A DNA stretch of 64,000 nt from Flavobacterium sp. KS-LB2 (GCF_036895565.1 NZ_CP145904.1:2728001-2792000); one strand, 5' to 3'. Positions 16,310-26,387 are shown, numbered from the stretch's first letter. Numbers and translations: made by a program. The notes: generated by a model from the letters alone, not told the origin.

Positions 16310-17068
16310 ATGGCAAAAATAACAGCTCCTTTTTTAATCAAAGGAACCTTAGACGATATTAACTTTGTGATAACAGCGAACGGAAATAATTATGCACGAT
16401 CAAAGCGAGAAGGGGGCATGACATCCGCTGAATTCAAAAAAAATCCAGTATATGACCGTATTCGTAATCATGGACAGGAGTTTGGTCACTGCGCAAAAAA
16501 ATCGATTGTTTTTCGCCAGTTAGTTGCAAAGTTCAACAACCTTGCTAAAGACGGAAGTTTTGCGGGTAGGGCAAATAAACTCCTTTTTGATATTCTTAAG
16601 GAAGATACTACACAACAAGTAGGTAAAAGAACTCTTTCGGGAGGTTTAAAAACAGAGGAAGGAAAAACTCACTTATTGTTTTTTGAAAGCAACAAACTAA
16701 GACCCTTACGCCAAGTTCTAAAAATAAAAGAACAATGGTTACAACAAAGTCAAACAATAACATTCACTGACTTTATTGCAAACAAACATTTAGATTGGCC
16801 TGCTGAAGCAACCCATGTAAATTTGGCGATAGCGATCACCTATTGGGATTTTGAAAATGATACTTTCCAAACTTGCTACGGAAATGAATTAGTACTAGAA
16901 AAAAATACCGTACAGAAGACCATAACACTATCTACTGTAGAACCTACAAAAATTGGATTACAGCTCACATTTCTTTTCATAGGATTTCTAAAACAAGACT
17001 TAAAAAAACAAGCTTTCTTACATAGAAAATACAATACGGCAGCCTTAATAGCTTACCACACTCAGTAA
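16310..17068 (+). CDS. Conserved protein of unknown function
   Basis: 252 residues starting MAKITAPFLIKGTLDDINFV. The N-terminal third (ANGNNYARSKREGGMTSAEF, then NPVYDRIRNHGQEFGHCAKK) and the middle (DGSFAGRANKLLFDILKEDT, GKRTLSGGLKTEEGKTHLLF) look like a cytosolic fold with a repeated pattern seen in Bacteroidota hypothetical proteins. The C-terminal half is strand-rich, with an LTFLFIGFLKQDL segment. No signal peptide and no membrane span. It lies at the end of the accessory region and no partner is evident. I do not assign a function. Confidence 0.7.
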   Translation: MAKITAPFLIKGTLDDINFVITANGNNYARSKREGGMTSAEFKKNPVYDRIRNHGQEFGHCAKKSIVFRQLVAKFNNLAKDGSFAGRANKLLFDILKEDTTQQVGKRTLSGGLKTEEGKTHLLFFESNKLRPLRQVLKIKEQWLQQSQTITFTDFIANKHLDWPAEATHVNLAIAITYWDFENDTFQTCYGNELVLEKNTVQKTITLSTVEPTKIGLQLTFLFIGFLKQDLKKQAFLHRKYNTAALIAYHTQ

Positions 17069-17446
17069 CGCTATAGCATAACAGAAAGATTTACAATACA
17101 TAACAGCTTCTTTTCCTCTTCAATTATACGATGTTTAGACAGTTTGTTGCAATCTTAAAAAATCTCAATTCCGTTTATCCGATAGGTATTTTGAGGAGTA
17201 TTTTTTTTTGTGAAATAAATAATGTAAAACTGCTCGATACACCAGCTCCGCAAAGTGTACAAAGCAAATTTCAATTCAAACCTAAACATCATCGCTAACG
17301 CTGCTCAAATATCTTTGAATTTAGGCAATTTGAAGAACTTCTTATTGCAACAAAACCAGCTAGGCAGCTCTTAACTCCCCCTAATAAAAAAGCCGCCTAA
17401 GGAGCTAAGAGGTGACGAAAACATAAATTGTATTACAAGGAAAATA
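17069..17446. other. Intergenic region with a REP fragment and an imperfect terminator-like repeat
   Basis: No gene. 17241-17260 holds the phrase 'agctccgcaaagtgtac', a fragment of the hairpin repeat. CTCTTAACTCC (17368-17378) and GGAGCTAAGAG (17401-17411) form an 11-bp inverted repeat with one G-U pair; on the minus strand the loop contains GGCGGCTTTTTTA, so it may serve as a terminator for the two-component operon. Confidence 0.4.
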
Positions 17447-18115
17447 TCAAACTATCCCTAGATCCTTGGCTATAGCTACAAGATGTACCGTATTGTTTGC
17501 TTTGAAATAAATTCTGAGCTTGTTGATGTGCTTCTCAATAGAACTTTTACTATTTGGGAAAATGCCTTCTTGTTTAAATACCGTTTCCATATTTTCTTGA
17601 GATATTCCTATAGAGAGATACTTGATTAATTGGACGTCATAATTGTCTATTTCACTTGTCGTCTTATCTTGAAGTGAGTACAACAATTCAGATGAAATGT
17701 TTTCTGGTTCATTAGTGTAGGCTTTTTGAATGGCTGTCTTTAAGTCATAAATCGTATTTCTTCCTTTTACAACATAACCATCTATGTTGAGTTCATCAAA
17801 CAGTACTTTAATACGATGTGCTCTGTCTTCAATCGAAAAAACAATTATTTTAATATTAGGACACTGCTTTTTAACCGCAGTGACCAATTCTTCTCCCGAA
17901 TGGAGTTTATTCACTCTATAATCTTCTTTAAAGAACAAATCAGAGATAAGCAATTGAAAAGGATGATTATCCAATTTTGCTTTTTTTATTTTTAACAAAG
18001 CCTCATCACAATATTTGGCATATTGAATTTCATGAACCCCAAGTTCTTTTAGTATTTGAGCCGCACCCACATCATTGAAATCAATATCATCAGCAATAAG
18101 AACTTTTGTGAACAT
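17447..18115 (-). CDS. Two-component response regulator with C-terminal LuxR-like HTH
   Basis: 222 residues. A receiver domain (1-125) has the acidic pair D9-D10, phospho-acceptor D59 in LLISDLFF, a switch residue in IIVFSIED and the conserved lysine in GYVVKGRN. The C-terminal part (about 150-222) carries a NarL/LuxR-like helical domain (SIGISQENMETVFKQEGIFP, NSKSSIEKHINKLRIYFKAN). It starts 9 bases after the stop of the histidine kinase gene, so the two are co-transcribed and almost certainly partners. The target genes are not shown by the sequence. Confidence 0.88.
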   Translation of the reverse strand: MFTKVLIADDIDFNDVGAAQILKELGVHEIQYAKYCDEALLKIKKAKLDNHPFQLLISDLFFKEDYRVNKLHSGEELVTAVKKQCPNIKIIVFSIEDRAHRIKVLFDELNIDGYVVKGRNTIYDLKTAIQKAYTNEPENISSELLYSLQDKTTSEIDNYDVQLIKYLSIGISQENMETVFKQEGIFPNSKSSIEKHINKLRIYFKANNTVHLVAIAKDLGIV

Positions 18116-18124
18116 ATTTCTGTA

Positions 18125-19843
18125 CTATTTTGGAAATTTAATTTTTGCTTTAAAACCTTTATTAATTTGTGAGTCAAAAGTAAGTTTTCCATTTACTGCC
18201 TGCATACGGTTTTCCGCATTTTGAAGACCATTTTTTAAAATTATTTTTTTTGAGCAACCTATTCCATTATCCGTATAATCCACGTAGATATTATTTTGGT
18301 CACAATCAAAACCTAAAACAACAAAACTAGCTTGACTATACTTTTTCATATTAATCATAAGTTCTTGCAAAACTCTATGGAGTGCTATTTTTTTTTCAGA
18401 TTGCACCGATAACCAGTCTATTGCATTTCCGTTTCGAATAATGATGTCAGCGCCTTGATTCTTGTAACTACTTAACATTTGTTTTAAATTGTACTCAAAC
18501 CCCTCACCCGTTTCTATGGGACTATTCTCTTTAGAGAAATTTCGAGTTCTAATATATATTTTGTCAAGATTATCTAACAGTGTTTCTTTCTTTATAGGAT
18601 TTTGCAAATCTTGGGTTTCCGCAAAAGTCATGGCATAAAAAACATCATTAGCCAATTCATCATGGAGTTCTTTAGAAATTCGGGTTTCGGTACTGTAACT
18701 TGCCTCTAAGCGTTCACGTTTGGTCCTACTTTTATAGTAATTTACTATAAATACAATCCCGCCAAGTAGTGTGAAAATTCCAAAAAACAATACGTATTTT
18801 TGGTTCTTCTGCGTTTCAAGTTCCAAAAGGGTTTCCGCTCTTTGTCCCTTATATTTGATGCTTTCAAGATTAGCTTTCCTAGAATCATATCTAATTTTAG
18901 CAAATTGATTTTTGGCATTACTTCGTACAGTCTTAATACTATCATTTAAATTCACAAATAATAGGGCGTAACTATTTTCTCCTTTTTCTTGATTATGTGA
19001 CATCAAAAATGACAAGGCTTCCAATCGTTCGTCAATACTTTGTTGTTTCGTTGCTTCATAATAAGCATGTAGTGCATTCACTTTCGATTTTTGGTAATCT
19101 CGTTTTTGATAGTAATCGGCTAAATGCAAATAGCTTTCAATACTTCCATAGGAATCGTTATTGTTAGTTCGGATGGCTAAAGCCTGATTCATTAAGGCTA
19201 GTCCCTTTGGAATCTGATTGTCTTTATAATAAGCAAACCCTAAATTGTCAATAATTCTAGCTTTTTTATTCTGTAGTGTATCTAAAATAGCAGACTTTAA
19301 ATAGGGTTCTAAGAGTACTATTGCTTTTCTGTACTTTTTTTGTTCCATATAAACTGTAGCGATATTATTGAGAACAGTAACTCTAGCTACAGAATCTTTT
19401 ACAGTTTTTAAAATTGTACTATAATAACGAATGGCGTCATCGTAATTCTTTAATTCTTTTGCTGCGATTCCGAATAAATTATTTGCCGCAACCAGATACT
19501 GTGAATCATTGTTTATGTAGGGCAAAGCTTCAGTCAAAGTTTCTTCACTGCTGTAATAATCTCCATAGGTCTGTTGGATTTGTGCCATTCCAACTAGATT
19601 ATAGGCAATATATGCGCTGCTGCCCTCCTCTTTAAATAATTCTGTAGATTTTAAATAATAATAGAAAGCACTATCCAGTTTATTATTCCTAATAAAGGAA
19701 TCACCTAATTCTGAATATTTCTGGGCGATAATTCCTTTTTGGCTTTCTTGTTTTTTAGAAGTATCAATACTTGTTTTTACACTCTTTTGGCAAGATACAA
19801 TCGAAAGCAAAAGCACTACAATAAAAAACGGGGAACGCAACAT
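18125..19843 (-). CDS. TPR-containing sensor histidine kinase (HisKA_3/NarX-like)
   Basis: 572 residues. A lipoprotein-like signal (FFIVVLLLSIVSCQK) is followed by TPR repeats (about 40-300; AFYYYLKSTELFKEEGSSAY, AIRYYSTILKTVKD). A membrane helix (VLFFGIFTLLGGIVFIVNYY, near 350) leads to a cytoplasmic kinase core. The dimerisation box ISKELHDELANDVFYAMTFA has phospho-acceptor H394. The ATPase domain has ELMINMKKYSQASFVVLG as N-box and DYTDNGIGCSKK as G-box. This is the common flavobacterial TPR-kinase type paired with LuxR-like response regulators. The lipobox SC followed by a membrane helix would give two anchors, which is unusual; the first may simply be a cleaved signal. Confidence 0.9.
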   Translation of the reverse strand: MLRSPFFIVVLLLSIVSCQKSVKTSIDTSKKQESQKGIIAQKYSELGDSFIRNNKLDSAFYYYLKSTELFKEEGSSAYIAYNLVGMAQIQQTYGDYYSSEETLTEALPYINNDSQYLVAANNLFGIAAKELKNYDDAIRYYSTILKTVKDSVARVTVLNNIATVYMEQKKYRKAIVLLEPYLKSAILDTLQNKKARIIDNLGFAYYKDNQIPKGLALMNQALAIRTNNNDSYGSIESYLHLADYYQKRDYQKSKVNALHAYYEATKQQSIDERLEALSFLMSHNQEKGENSYALLFVNLNDSIKTVRSNAKNQFAKIRYDSRKANLESIKYKGQRAETLLELETQKNQKYVLFFGIFTLLGGIVFIVNYYKSRTKRERLEASYSTETRISKELHDELANDVFYAMTFAETQDLQNPIKKETLLDNLDKIYIRTRNFSKENSPIETGEGFEYNLKQMLSSYKNQGADIIIRNGNAIDWLSVQSEKKIALHRVLQELMINMKKYSQASFVVLGFDCDQNNIYVDYTDNGIGCSKKIILKNGLQNAENRMQAVNGKLTFDSQINKGFKAKIKFPK

Positions 19844-20356
19844 AAAGTTTCTTTCTCCGAAAGTACCACTTAATTATAAACAAAGACTTATAATTATGGC
19901 TTTTTTTGCGCAATTTTATCATCTTACTTACCATAGTATTTGTATGGTAATTGATTTACAATTCCTTGAGCAACGGCTATACGCATCTGTGACCACGATG
20001 AACATTGCATCGTTTTTTAAAAATAACAACGAGTCATATTAGCATGTATTTAATTTAAGCATATAGAATAAGAGCGTATGCCATTATGAGATTTTCAGTA
20101 ACAGAAAATAAGCTAATCCTATTTTCTAATTCAGATACAAAACACGGAAATGTTTAAATAAATACCAGGCTCCGCAAAGGTTCCAACTTTGAGGTAGTCT
20201 TATTCAGTCTATGACTGGAATTATAAAACAAACATCAATGTAAAAAGCCATCAAGGCATTATTCGCTTTCTTAAACTTAATAGGGAACGACGCAACAGGA
20301 ATTCATTGCAAACCACTTAAAATTAGTACCTTAGAATATTACTAAATTTTACGATT
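19844..20356. other. Divergent intergenic region
   Basis: About 500 bases between the histidine kinase and a lipoprotein gene. It has one degenerate REP-like hairpin (GCAAAG-GTTCCAA-CTTTG near 20174-20191). TACCTTAG (20330-20337), a weak -7-like box, lies 20 bases before the lipoprotein ATG. Otherwise nothing recognisable. Confidence 0.45.
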
Positions 20357-20977
20357 ATGAGAATTTTATCTTTTTTAATCCTTCTCTTAACAGTACAATC
20401 ATGCGCTTCAAAAAAGGATAACAAAAAACAATTGTTACCAGAAGGTATAAAATCTGCAACCGAAGAAATATATGTGGTAGTTGATAATCAGAAAAAGCTA
20501 TTGCAAAGAAAGAAAATGGTCTTTACTAAAAACGGTCGCATAAAATATTCAAAAACTGTTGACTCTCTAGAAAATCTATTACAAGAGACCAAAAAAAAAT
20601 TGTGGTTTGTACTCGAATCGTATCCAGATAGAGAACCTTATTACTGCAAAACACGTTGGAAAACTAAACAACGGGAACGCATCAGCTGCTATACTAAAAA
20701 ACAATACAAGCAAAACGAAGTCATGTACCACTATAATAAAAAAGGAACTATTGATAAAATAGTAGACAATTTTGCACCTTTCTACACACAACATTTTTAT
20801 TATGCCAACCAAGAACGTTCTAAAATTATCATCACAGACAAAGATGACAAACCTATAGATGTAATTATAGTAAACTGTATAATCAAAGATGAAAAAGGAA
20901 CTTGTTTAAAAGAGAGTAGAATTTCAACTACAACCAATAACAAGGAAGAAATTCTAATCGTCCCAAAGTATCACTAA
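20357..20977 (+). CDS. Predicted lipoprotein of unknown function
   Basis: 206 residues. Signal MRILSFLILLLTVQSC with lipobox VQSC (cysteine 16) and a polar start ASKKDNKK. The mature part contains two cysteine-bearing stretches (REPYYCKTRWKTKQRERISC, IVNCIIKDEKGTCLKESRIS) and a run YHYNKKGTIDKIVDNFAPFY reminiscent of beta-strand repeats in flavobacterial envelope proteins. No domain can be named. Monocistronic. Confidence 0.7.
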   Translation: MRILSFLILLLTVQSCASKKDNKKQLLPEGIKSATEEIYVVVDNQKKLLQRKKMVFTKNGRIKYSKTVDSLENLLQETKKKLWFVLESYPDREPYYCKTRWKTKQRERISCYTKKQYKQNEVMYHYNKKGTIDKIVDNFAPFYTQHFYYANQERSKIIITDKDDKPIDVIIVNCIIKDEKGTCLKESRISTTTNNKEEILIVPKYH

Positions 20978-21224
20978 TTCTATTTTACAGTAGCTTGCGA
21001 CACTAATTAAGAGGTTCGCCCATAGTTCCTCCTATCCGAATTACAACATGAATTGCACACAATACATCAGGAAATACCAGTTCAAATATAAAACCAAGGG
21101 AATAGATCTTTTCAGAAATAGCAAGCTATGTTTTATCGAAAAAATCATTTCCTATGACCCAATCGATACGATCAAAACCAACAAATCTTTTGCTTACCTA
21201 TCAGTGCATCCTCCAAAGTATATT

Positions 21225-21728
21225 TTATTCTGATAGAGCTGCTGCTTTTTCAGCTACACACGGCACAGCAGAAAACTTAAATTTTACGCGTTCAAAATCG
21301 ATTGGTTCGCCTTTAACAAAATAAGTAGCGCCCATAGTCGTTTGCATTTTTCCATTGCCGAGAATCAACTGTTCTCCTCTTTTTAAAAATGCCATTGGAT
21401 TTTTAAAGGTAATTTTCTTATCGGTACCCTGTATAAAAGTATAACTTGCCAATAAGGTATCTCCATGAAATTCCCCAGCAATTTTCCCAATTTTTACTGG
21501 CATTTTAAAAAATTTCATAACCATATCACCAGTTACTTTTCCGTTTTTTAAAGTGTTTATTTTTAAATCAACGGTGTCTTGCTCATAGTACGCTTTATAG
21601 CACTTGATATTCATCGGTTTTTCAGTCTGGGTATCATTAGTTTTAATGACATTTTCGTTTTGATTTTTTTTACAGCTATAAAACCCCATACCAACAAAAA
21701 GCAAACAATAAAAACATAGATTTTTCAT
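21225..21728 (-). CDS. Predicted lipoprotein of unknown function
   Basis: 167 residues. Signal MKNLCFYCLLFVGMGFYSCK with lipobox FYSC (cysteine about 19) and an Asn/Thr-rich linker. The mature part is beta-rich: IKCYKAYYEQDTVDLKINTL, GKIAGEFHGDTLLASYTFIQ, GEQLILGNGKMQTTMGATYF, a pattern of small envelope lipoproteins that may bind ligands. No domain is assigned. It ends close to a weak 61-codon plus-strand frame that I do not accept. Confidence 0.72.
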   Translation of the reverse strand: MKNLCFYCLLFVGMGFYSCKKNQNENVIKTNDTQTEKPMNIKCYKAYYEQDTVDLKINTLKNGKVTGDMVMKFFKMPVKIGKIAGEFHGDTLLASYTFIQGTDKKITFKNPMAFLKRGEQLILGNGKMQTTMGATYFVKGEPIDFERVKFKFSAVPCVAEKAAALSE

Positions 21729-21743
21729 AATATAAATAGTGAG

Positions 21744-21870
21744 TTAACCCGTTGGGTGCAAGTATTCAAAAGTCAGTTCCGTTTATTCCGAACTTGTTTC
21801 GGAAAGTGTTTTTTTTAAAGTAAAACGAAACAAAAAATGTATCAAGAACTAATTCCACCTAACGGGTTAA
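21744..21870. repeat. 127-bp element with 15-bp terminal inverted repeats (MITE-like)
   Basis: TTAACCCGTTGGGTG at the left end and its inverse CACCTAACGGGTTAA at the right end match in 14 of 15 positions. The inside is non-coding with an inner inverted phrase (TTCCGAACTTGTTTCGGAA). A diverged relative lies at 36809-36907. No clear target-site duplication is visible. Confidence 0.6.
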
Positions 21871-22195
21871 GTTAATAATCAATGAATAGTTAGTGCTAAT
21901 TTACGCATAAATAGCAAATTATACTAAATTCTCACTCTTATAATAACTAGAACAAAGAACTTGCTGGGGAAACTTTATCTAATGTAACTATATTACATAG
22001 AGACTTTCAGTTGGAAAACTACTGGAGTAATTTAGTTTTAAATTCATAGATACTGTTTTATTTTATATACAAACACTACCTTGAACTGATCTTTTGAATT
22101 AGTACACCAATAACCCTAACACACAATCCAATATTTATCGTATAGGATCAGATTCAGAACCAAAAATGGAGTACTAAAAACAGAAGACTTTTCAT
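21871..22195. other. AT-rich gap before the phosphatase gene
   Basis: I see no gene, repeat or hairpin of note in this 325-base stretch. Confidence 0.4.
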
Positions 22196-22203
22196 TAACT
22201 TTG
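22196..22203 (+). promoter_or_regulatory. TAnnTTTG -7 box immediately before the start codon
   Basis: TAACTTTG at 22196-22203 matches the Bacteroidota -7 consensus TAnnTTTG exactly and lies 4 bases before the ATG at 22208. The transcript would be leaderless or nearly so. No good -33 TTTG is seen. Confidence 0.5.
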
Positions 22204-22207
22204 CAGT

Positions 22208-22945
22208 ATGTTTACATTCTTCAAATCAAAACCGACGCTTAAAGATTTAATTCCTGATCACCATATAGATATCCACTCTCATTTGTTACCGGGTATAGAT
22301 GATGGCGCAAGAACCTTTGCAGATACGCTACGACTAACAAAGGCGCTACAAGAAATTGGAGTTACTGAGTTTATTACAACCCCACACATTATCCAACATG
22401 TTTGGGACAATACACAGGAACAAATTCTGGATAAGAAATCCGATACGGTTTTAGAGCTGCAAAAGAACAATATTACAATTCCGTTCCATGCCGCTGCCGA
22501 ATATCTTATGGATGATCAATTTGTACAACTGTTCCAATCCCATAACTTATTGACTTTAAAAGACAACTACGTTCTAGTTGAAATGTCCTACATCAACCCT
22601 CCTATTCAATTGTATTCTATCCTATTTGACTTACAAGTGGCCGGATACATTCCAGTACTAGCACATCCAGAACGCTATTTATTTTATCACAATAATTTTA
22701 ATGAATACCAAAAGCTAAAGAGAGCTGGCTGTATATTCCAATTGAATTTATTAGCAGTAGTGGGATATTATGGCGTTGGAATCACTAAAATTGCAGAACA
22801 GCTATTGCAAAAAGGAATGTATACCTATGTTGGTTCCGATGTACATCATGACAATCATATTGAGGCCTTCAAACAAAAAATAAACCTAAAAGACAGTATG
22901 CCGCTAAAAGAAGTGATTGCCAACAATCAATTTTTTAAAGTGTAA
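22208..22945 (+). CDS. CpsB/YwqE-family tyrosine-protein phosphatase (PHP fold)
   Basis: 245 residues. The metal-binding motifs of the PHP superfamily are present: HIDIHSHLLPGIDDGA (about 19-34), the second histidine site TTPHIIQ, AHPERY near 160 and GSDVHHDN near 217. In capsule loci this family dephosphorylates the Wzc-type tyrosine kinase and so controls chain length and export; the kinase is encoded at 47860. The length fits (about 240-250). It is transcribed towards the polysaccharide operon and converges on the PglF-like gene with a shared terminator. Confidence 0.88.
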   Translation: MFTFFKSKPTLKDLIPDHHIDIHSHLLPGIDDGARTFADTLRLTKALQEIGVTEFITTPHIIQHVWDNTQEQILDKKSDTVLELQKNNITIPFHAAAEYLMDDQFVQLFQSHNLLTLKDNYVLVEMSYINPPIQLYSILFDLQVAGYIPVLAHPERYLFYHNNFNEYQKLKRAGCIFQLNLLAVVGYYGVGITKIAEQLLQKGMYTYVGSDVHHDNHIEAFKQKINLKDSMPLKEVIANNQFFKV

Positions 22946-22962
22946 TAACACCGGTTATAACT

Positions 22963-22998
22963 AAAAAGGCCCAAAGTACTATACTTTGGGCCTTTTTT
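22963..22998. terminator. Bidirectional terminator
   Basis: GGCCCAAAGTA (22968-22978) pairs perfectly with TACTTTGGGCC (22982-22992) around a 3-base loop, flanked by an A-run and a T-run. It closes both the phosphatase gene and the long minus-strand polysaccharide run. Confidence 0.9.
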
Positions 22999-23016
22999 AA
23001 TTCTACAATGGGGAAA

Positions 23017-24984
23017 CTACTTGTCTAACAACTCAAAAGTCGAATTCATACTTTTGAACTCTGGTACAATTTGTTTCATTTTCAGTACAATTTGATCATT
23101 ATCAAAATGATTCGCAATACTGATAAGTTCTTCTATATCTGCACTCAAAACATCAAACTCATCTAAAACTTCTTCTGAAATCATAATTTTCTCATGATAG
23201 GTTGGAAGTGTTTTTGAAGTATCATTTAGTAATTCTTCATATAATTTTTCCCCAGGTCTCAACCCGACAATTTGTATTTTGATATCCTTATCCGGAATAA
23301 AACCAGCTAACTTGATCATCTTCCTAGCCAAATCGATAATCTTGACGGGTTTCCCCATATCAAAAATATAAATCTCTCCTCCATTACCCATAGCTCCCGC
23401 CTCTAATACCAACTGGCATGCCTCAGGTATGGTCATAAAATACCTTATAATATCAGGATGAGTAATGGTAATAGGCCCCCCTTTTGCAATTTGTTTCGTA
23501 AACAAAGGAACAACAGATCCATTAGACCCTAGAACATTTCCAAAACGAGTGGTAATAAATTTCGTAGCATTTTGCGCCCCCTTATTCGTATTCTGTACTT
23601 GCAGGGATTGCACATACTTTTCAGCAATTCTTTTACTCGCACCCATTACATTGCTTGGATTCACTGCTTTGTCTGTAGATACCATGACAAATTTTTTGAC
23701 CTTATAAAAGCAAGATAAATCAGCCAGAATTTTAGTTCCTTCAATATTCGTAAGAATGGCTTGAGAAGGATTTTCTTCCATCAATGGAACATGCTTGTAC
23801 GCAGCAGCATGAAAAACCACTTGAGGTTGATATTTTTTAAAGACACTATTCATAGCTTCCTTATTCCGTACGTCAGCGATTACGGGGTGCATTTTAGAAC
23901 TAGACACTAGACCACACATTTCCAAACACATATTATGCAATGGAGTTTCTGCCTGATCTAAAATAACAACAACCTTAGGACTAAAACCCAATACTTGGCG
24001 AACAATTTCACTACCAATGGAACCTGCGGCTCCAGTAATTAAAACGGTTTTATCTTTTAACTGTTTTGATATGGATTTGTTATCTAATACTATAGGCTTT
24101 CGCTCTAGTAAATCTTCAATTTGAATGTTTTTTACTTTTTGCGAAATCTCTCTTTGATTCTCCCAGTCCGAAATTAAAGGCACCGTAAACACGTTATAAT
24201 TAAATTCCAAACATTGATCAACGATAACTAACTGTTCTTCTTTTGTCAAACTTTTGTCAGCAATAATGACTGCTTGTGCATTTACAGAACGCATTAATGG
24301 GGGCAATTTTTTCTTTTTAATCAAAATGGGCAAATCCAGCATACGCTTTGTCGCATTTTGGTTGTTTTTATCAACAAATCCAACTATTTTAAAGCGGGAA
24401 GGTGTTTCAAATTTTAAAGCGTTAGCAACGGATATGGCATTGGCATCGGTACCATAAATTATAGTTCTGATTAATTTATTGGTTCCTTGTTCAGAAAAGT
24501 ACATCTCAAAGGTTTGTTTGATAATCACCCGATATAAAAACAATCCACAAAAGGACAGTACTATGTTTATGAAGAAAGCAGTGTTTAAGAAAGCCTTCTC
24601 TCCATGAAACACCTCGTAAGCAAAATTAAAAAAAAGGAACAATACTAAAACTGCCATTTGTGAAAACAAAAGCTTCACAGCATCAATATAAGAAGAGTGC
24701 CGGATGATTCCAGAATACGTTCTAAACAACCAGAAAAAGAAAATATTTACACCAAATAAAGCAATTACAAACCTAAGGCTATGTGGCGTAATGATATAAT
24801 CTAATCCCGTTCCTTTGAAGATCAGGATAGTAAAAAAAAACGACAGCACCAAAACCGAAAAATCCATCATAACAATGATCCATCTCGGAAGATAGCGCAA
24901 ATTATGAATGCTAAATTTCAAGTTCTCTCTTGAAAAAAAATTAGGGTTTATGGATGAAGAACCCGTGTTTTTAGCAGTACTCAA
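23017..24984 (-). CDS. Membrane-bound UDP-GlcNAc 4,6-dehydratase (PglF/CapD/WbpM-like)
   Basis: 655 residues. Four N-terminal membrane helices (about 36-160), a CoA-binding-like domain with IYGTDANAISVANAL, then an SDR domain. NAD is bound by TGAAGSIGSEIV (about 317-328). The catalytic region is VSTDKAVNPSNVMGASKR: the usual tyrosine of the YxxxK pair is a methionine, as in known FlaA1/PglF-type dehydratases. The enzyme makes UDP-4-keto-6-deoxy-HexNAc, the first step to bacillosamine-type and related sugars. Its partners PglE- and PglD-like lie at 29649 and 31373. It is the last gene of the locus on this strand and is followed by a strong terminator. Confidence 0.92.
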   Translation of the reverse strand: MSTAKNTGSSSINPNFFSRENLKFSIHNLRYLPRWIIVMMDFSVLVLSFFFTILIFKGTGLDYIITPHSLRFVIALFGVNIFFFWLFRTYSGIIRHSSYIDAVKLLFSQMAVLVLFLFFNFAYEVFHGEKAFLNTAFFINIVLSFCGLFLYRVIIKQTFEMYFSEQGTNKLIRTIIYGTDANAISVANALKFETPSRFKIVGFVDKNNQNATKRMLDLPILIKKKKLPPLMRSVNAQAVIIADKSLTKEEQLVIVDQCLEFNYNVFTVPLISDWENQREISQKVKNIQIEDLLERKPIVLDNKSISKQLKDKTVLITGAAGSIGSEIVRQVLGFSPKVVVILDQAETPLHNMCLEMCGLVSSSKMHPVIADVRNKEAMNSVFKKYQPQVVFHAAAYKHVPLMEENPSQAILTNIEGTKILADLSCFYKVKKFVMVSTDKAVNPSNVMGASKRIAEKYVQSLQVQNTNKGAQNATKFITTRFGNVLGSNGSVVPLFTKQIAKGGPITITHPDIIRYFMTIPEACQLVLEAGAMGNGGEIYIFDMGKPVKIIDLARKMIKLAGFIPDKDIKIQIVGLRPGEKLYEELLNDTSKTLPTYHEKIMISEEVLDEFDVLSADIEELISIANHFDNDQIVLKMKQIVPEFKSMNSTFELLDK

Positions 24985-25401
<417 letters not shown>

Positions 25402-25436
25402 TTACTGAATGATCACTGATCACTAATTACTAAACT
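25402..25436 (-). repeat. Period-7 repeat at the rfbA stop codon
   Basis: Five degenerate 7-base units (TTACTGA, ATGATCA, CTGATCA, CTAATTA, CTAAACT on the plus strand) end in the first base of the rfbA stop codon. Confidence 0.5.
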
Positions 25437-26305
25437 TACAACTTATGCTTCAATAATCCCAAAAGATACTCCCCATAACCTGATTTTTTCAAAGGCTCGG
25501 CCAATGCTGCCAATTCTTGTTCTGTAATAAAACCTTGTCTCCAGGCAATTTCTTCGATGCAACCTACTTTCAATCCTTGACGTTCTTCAATAACTTGAAC
25601 AAATTGTCCCGCCTGCATCAAGCTGTTAAAAGTTCCTGTATCCAACCAAGCTGTGCCTCGGCTTAAGATACCGACTTTCAAAGCTCCTTTCTCCAAATAC
25701 ACTTTGTTTATATCGGTGATTTCATATTCACCACGAGCACTTGGCTTGATATTCTTGGCAATTTCCACTACTGAATTATCATAAAAATACAAACCAGGTA
25801 CTGCATAATTGGATTTAGGTTCCAACGGTTTTTCTTCAATAGAAAGTGCTTTAAAATTAGAGTCAAACTCAACTACACCATAGCGTTCTGGATCAGAAAC
25901 GTGGTAGGCAAATACAACCCCGCCTTCAGGATTAGTATTGGATTGCAACAACTCATCCATATTAGAACCAAAGAAAATATTATCTCCTAAAACTAATGCA
26001 ACACTATCATTCCCTATAAATTCTTCCCCAATCACAAAAGCTTGTGCCAGTCCATTAGGTATAGCTTGCTCGGCATAGCTGAATGTACATCCTATTGCCG
26101 ACCCGTCACCTAATAATTTTTTGAAATTTGGTAAATCATGCGGGGTAGAAATAATCAATATTTCATTAATTCCCGCCATCATCAAAGTAGACAATGGATA
26201 ATAAATCATCGGTTTGTCATACACCGGCATCATTTGTTTGCTCATCGCTAAAGTTAATGGATGCAAACGGGTTCCAGATCCTCCGGCTAATATAATTCCT
26301 TTCAT
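25436..26305 (-). CDS. rfbA: Glucose-1-phosphate thymidylyltransferase
   Basis: 289 residues, standard for RmlA. The nucleotide-binding loop [20 protein letters not shown] (8-27) and the sugar-binding parts [28 protein letters not shown], and [20 protein letters not shown] are all intact. It makes dTDP-glucose from glucose-1-phosphate and dTTP, the first step to dTDP-L-rhamnose. The other three rml genes lie upstream in the order C, D, B, with an S23 gene between rfbB and rfbA. The start lies within a duplicated 87-bp flank (see 26301 and 26701). Confidence 0.95.
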   Translation of the reverse strand: MKGIILAGGSGTRLHPLTLAMSKQMMPVYDKPMIYYPLSTLMMAGINEILIISTPHDLPNFKKLLGDGSAIGCTFSYAEQAIPNGLAQAFVIGEEFIGNDSVALVLGDNIFFGSNMDELLQSNTNPEGGVVFAYHVSDPERYGVVEFDSNFKALSIEEKPLEPKSNYAVPGLYFYDNSVVEIAKNIKPSARGEYEITDINKVYLEKGALKVGILSRGTAWLDTGTFNSLMQAGQFVQVIEERQGLKVGCIEEIAWRQGFITEQELAALAEPLKKSGYGEYLLGLLKHKL

Positions 26306-26387
26306 ATTTTATTTCGTAATTAGTGATTCGAAATGCGTAATTCGAATCAATTCTTATTTAGTATTTATATATCGTATAAGTCCAAAA
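26301..26387. repeat. 87-bp direct repeat, copy A (other copy at 26701)
   Basis: Runs from the rfbA start codon region (TTCATATTTTATTTCG) to the last codons of the S23 gene (GTATTTATATATCGTATAAG). It matches 26701-26787 with about four differences and is offset by exactly 400 bases. Confidence 0.85.
26313..26347 (-). repeat. Period-7 repeat between the S23 gene and rfbA
   Basis: Five units TTCGTAA, TTAGTGA, TTCGAAA, TGCGTAA, TTCGAAT. The same tract recurs at 26713-26747 in the duplicated copy. Confidence 0.6.

Noticed and set aside
21048..21233. A 61-codon plus-strand frame ending at the lipoprotein gene
   Set aside because: No recognisable domain, no start context, AT-rich composition and a tail-to-tail overlap with the better-supported lipoprotein gene.
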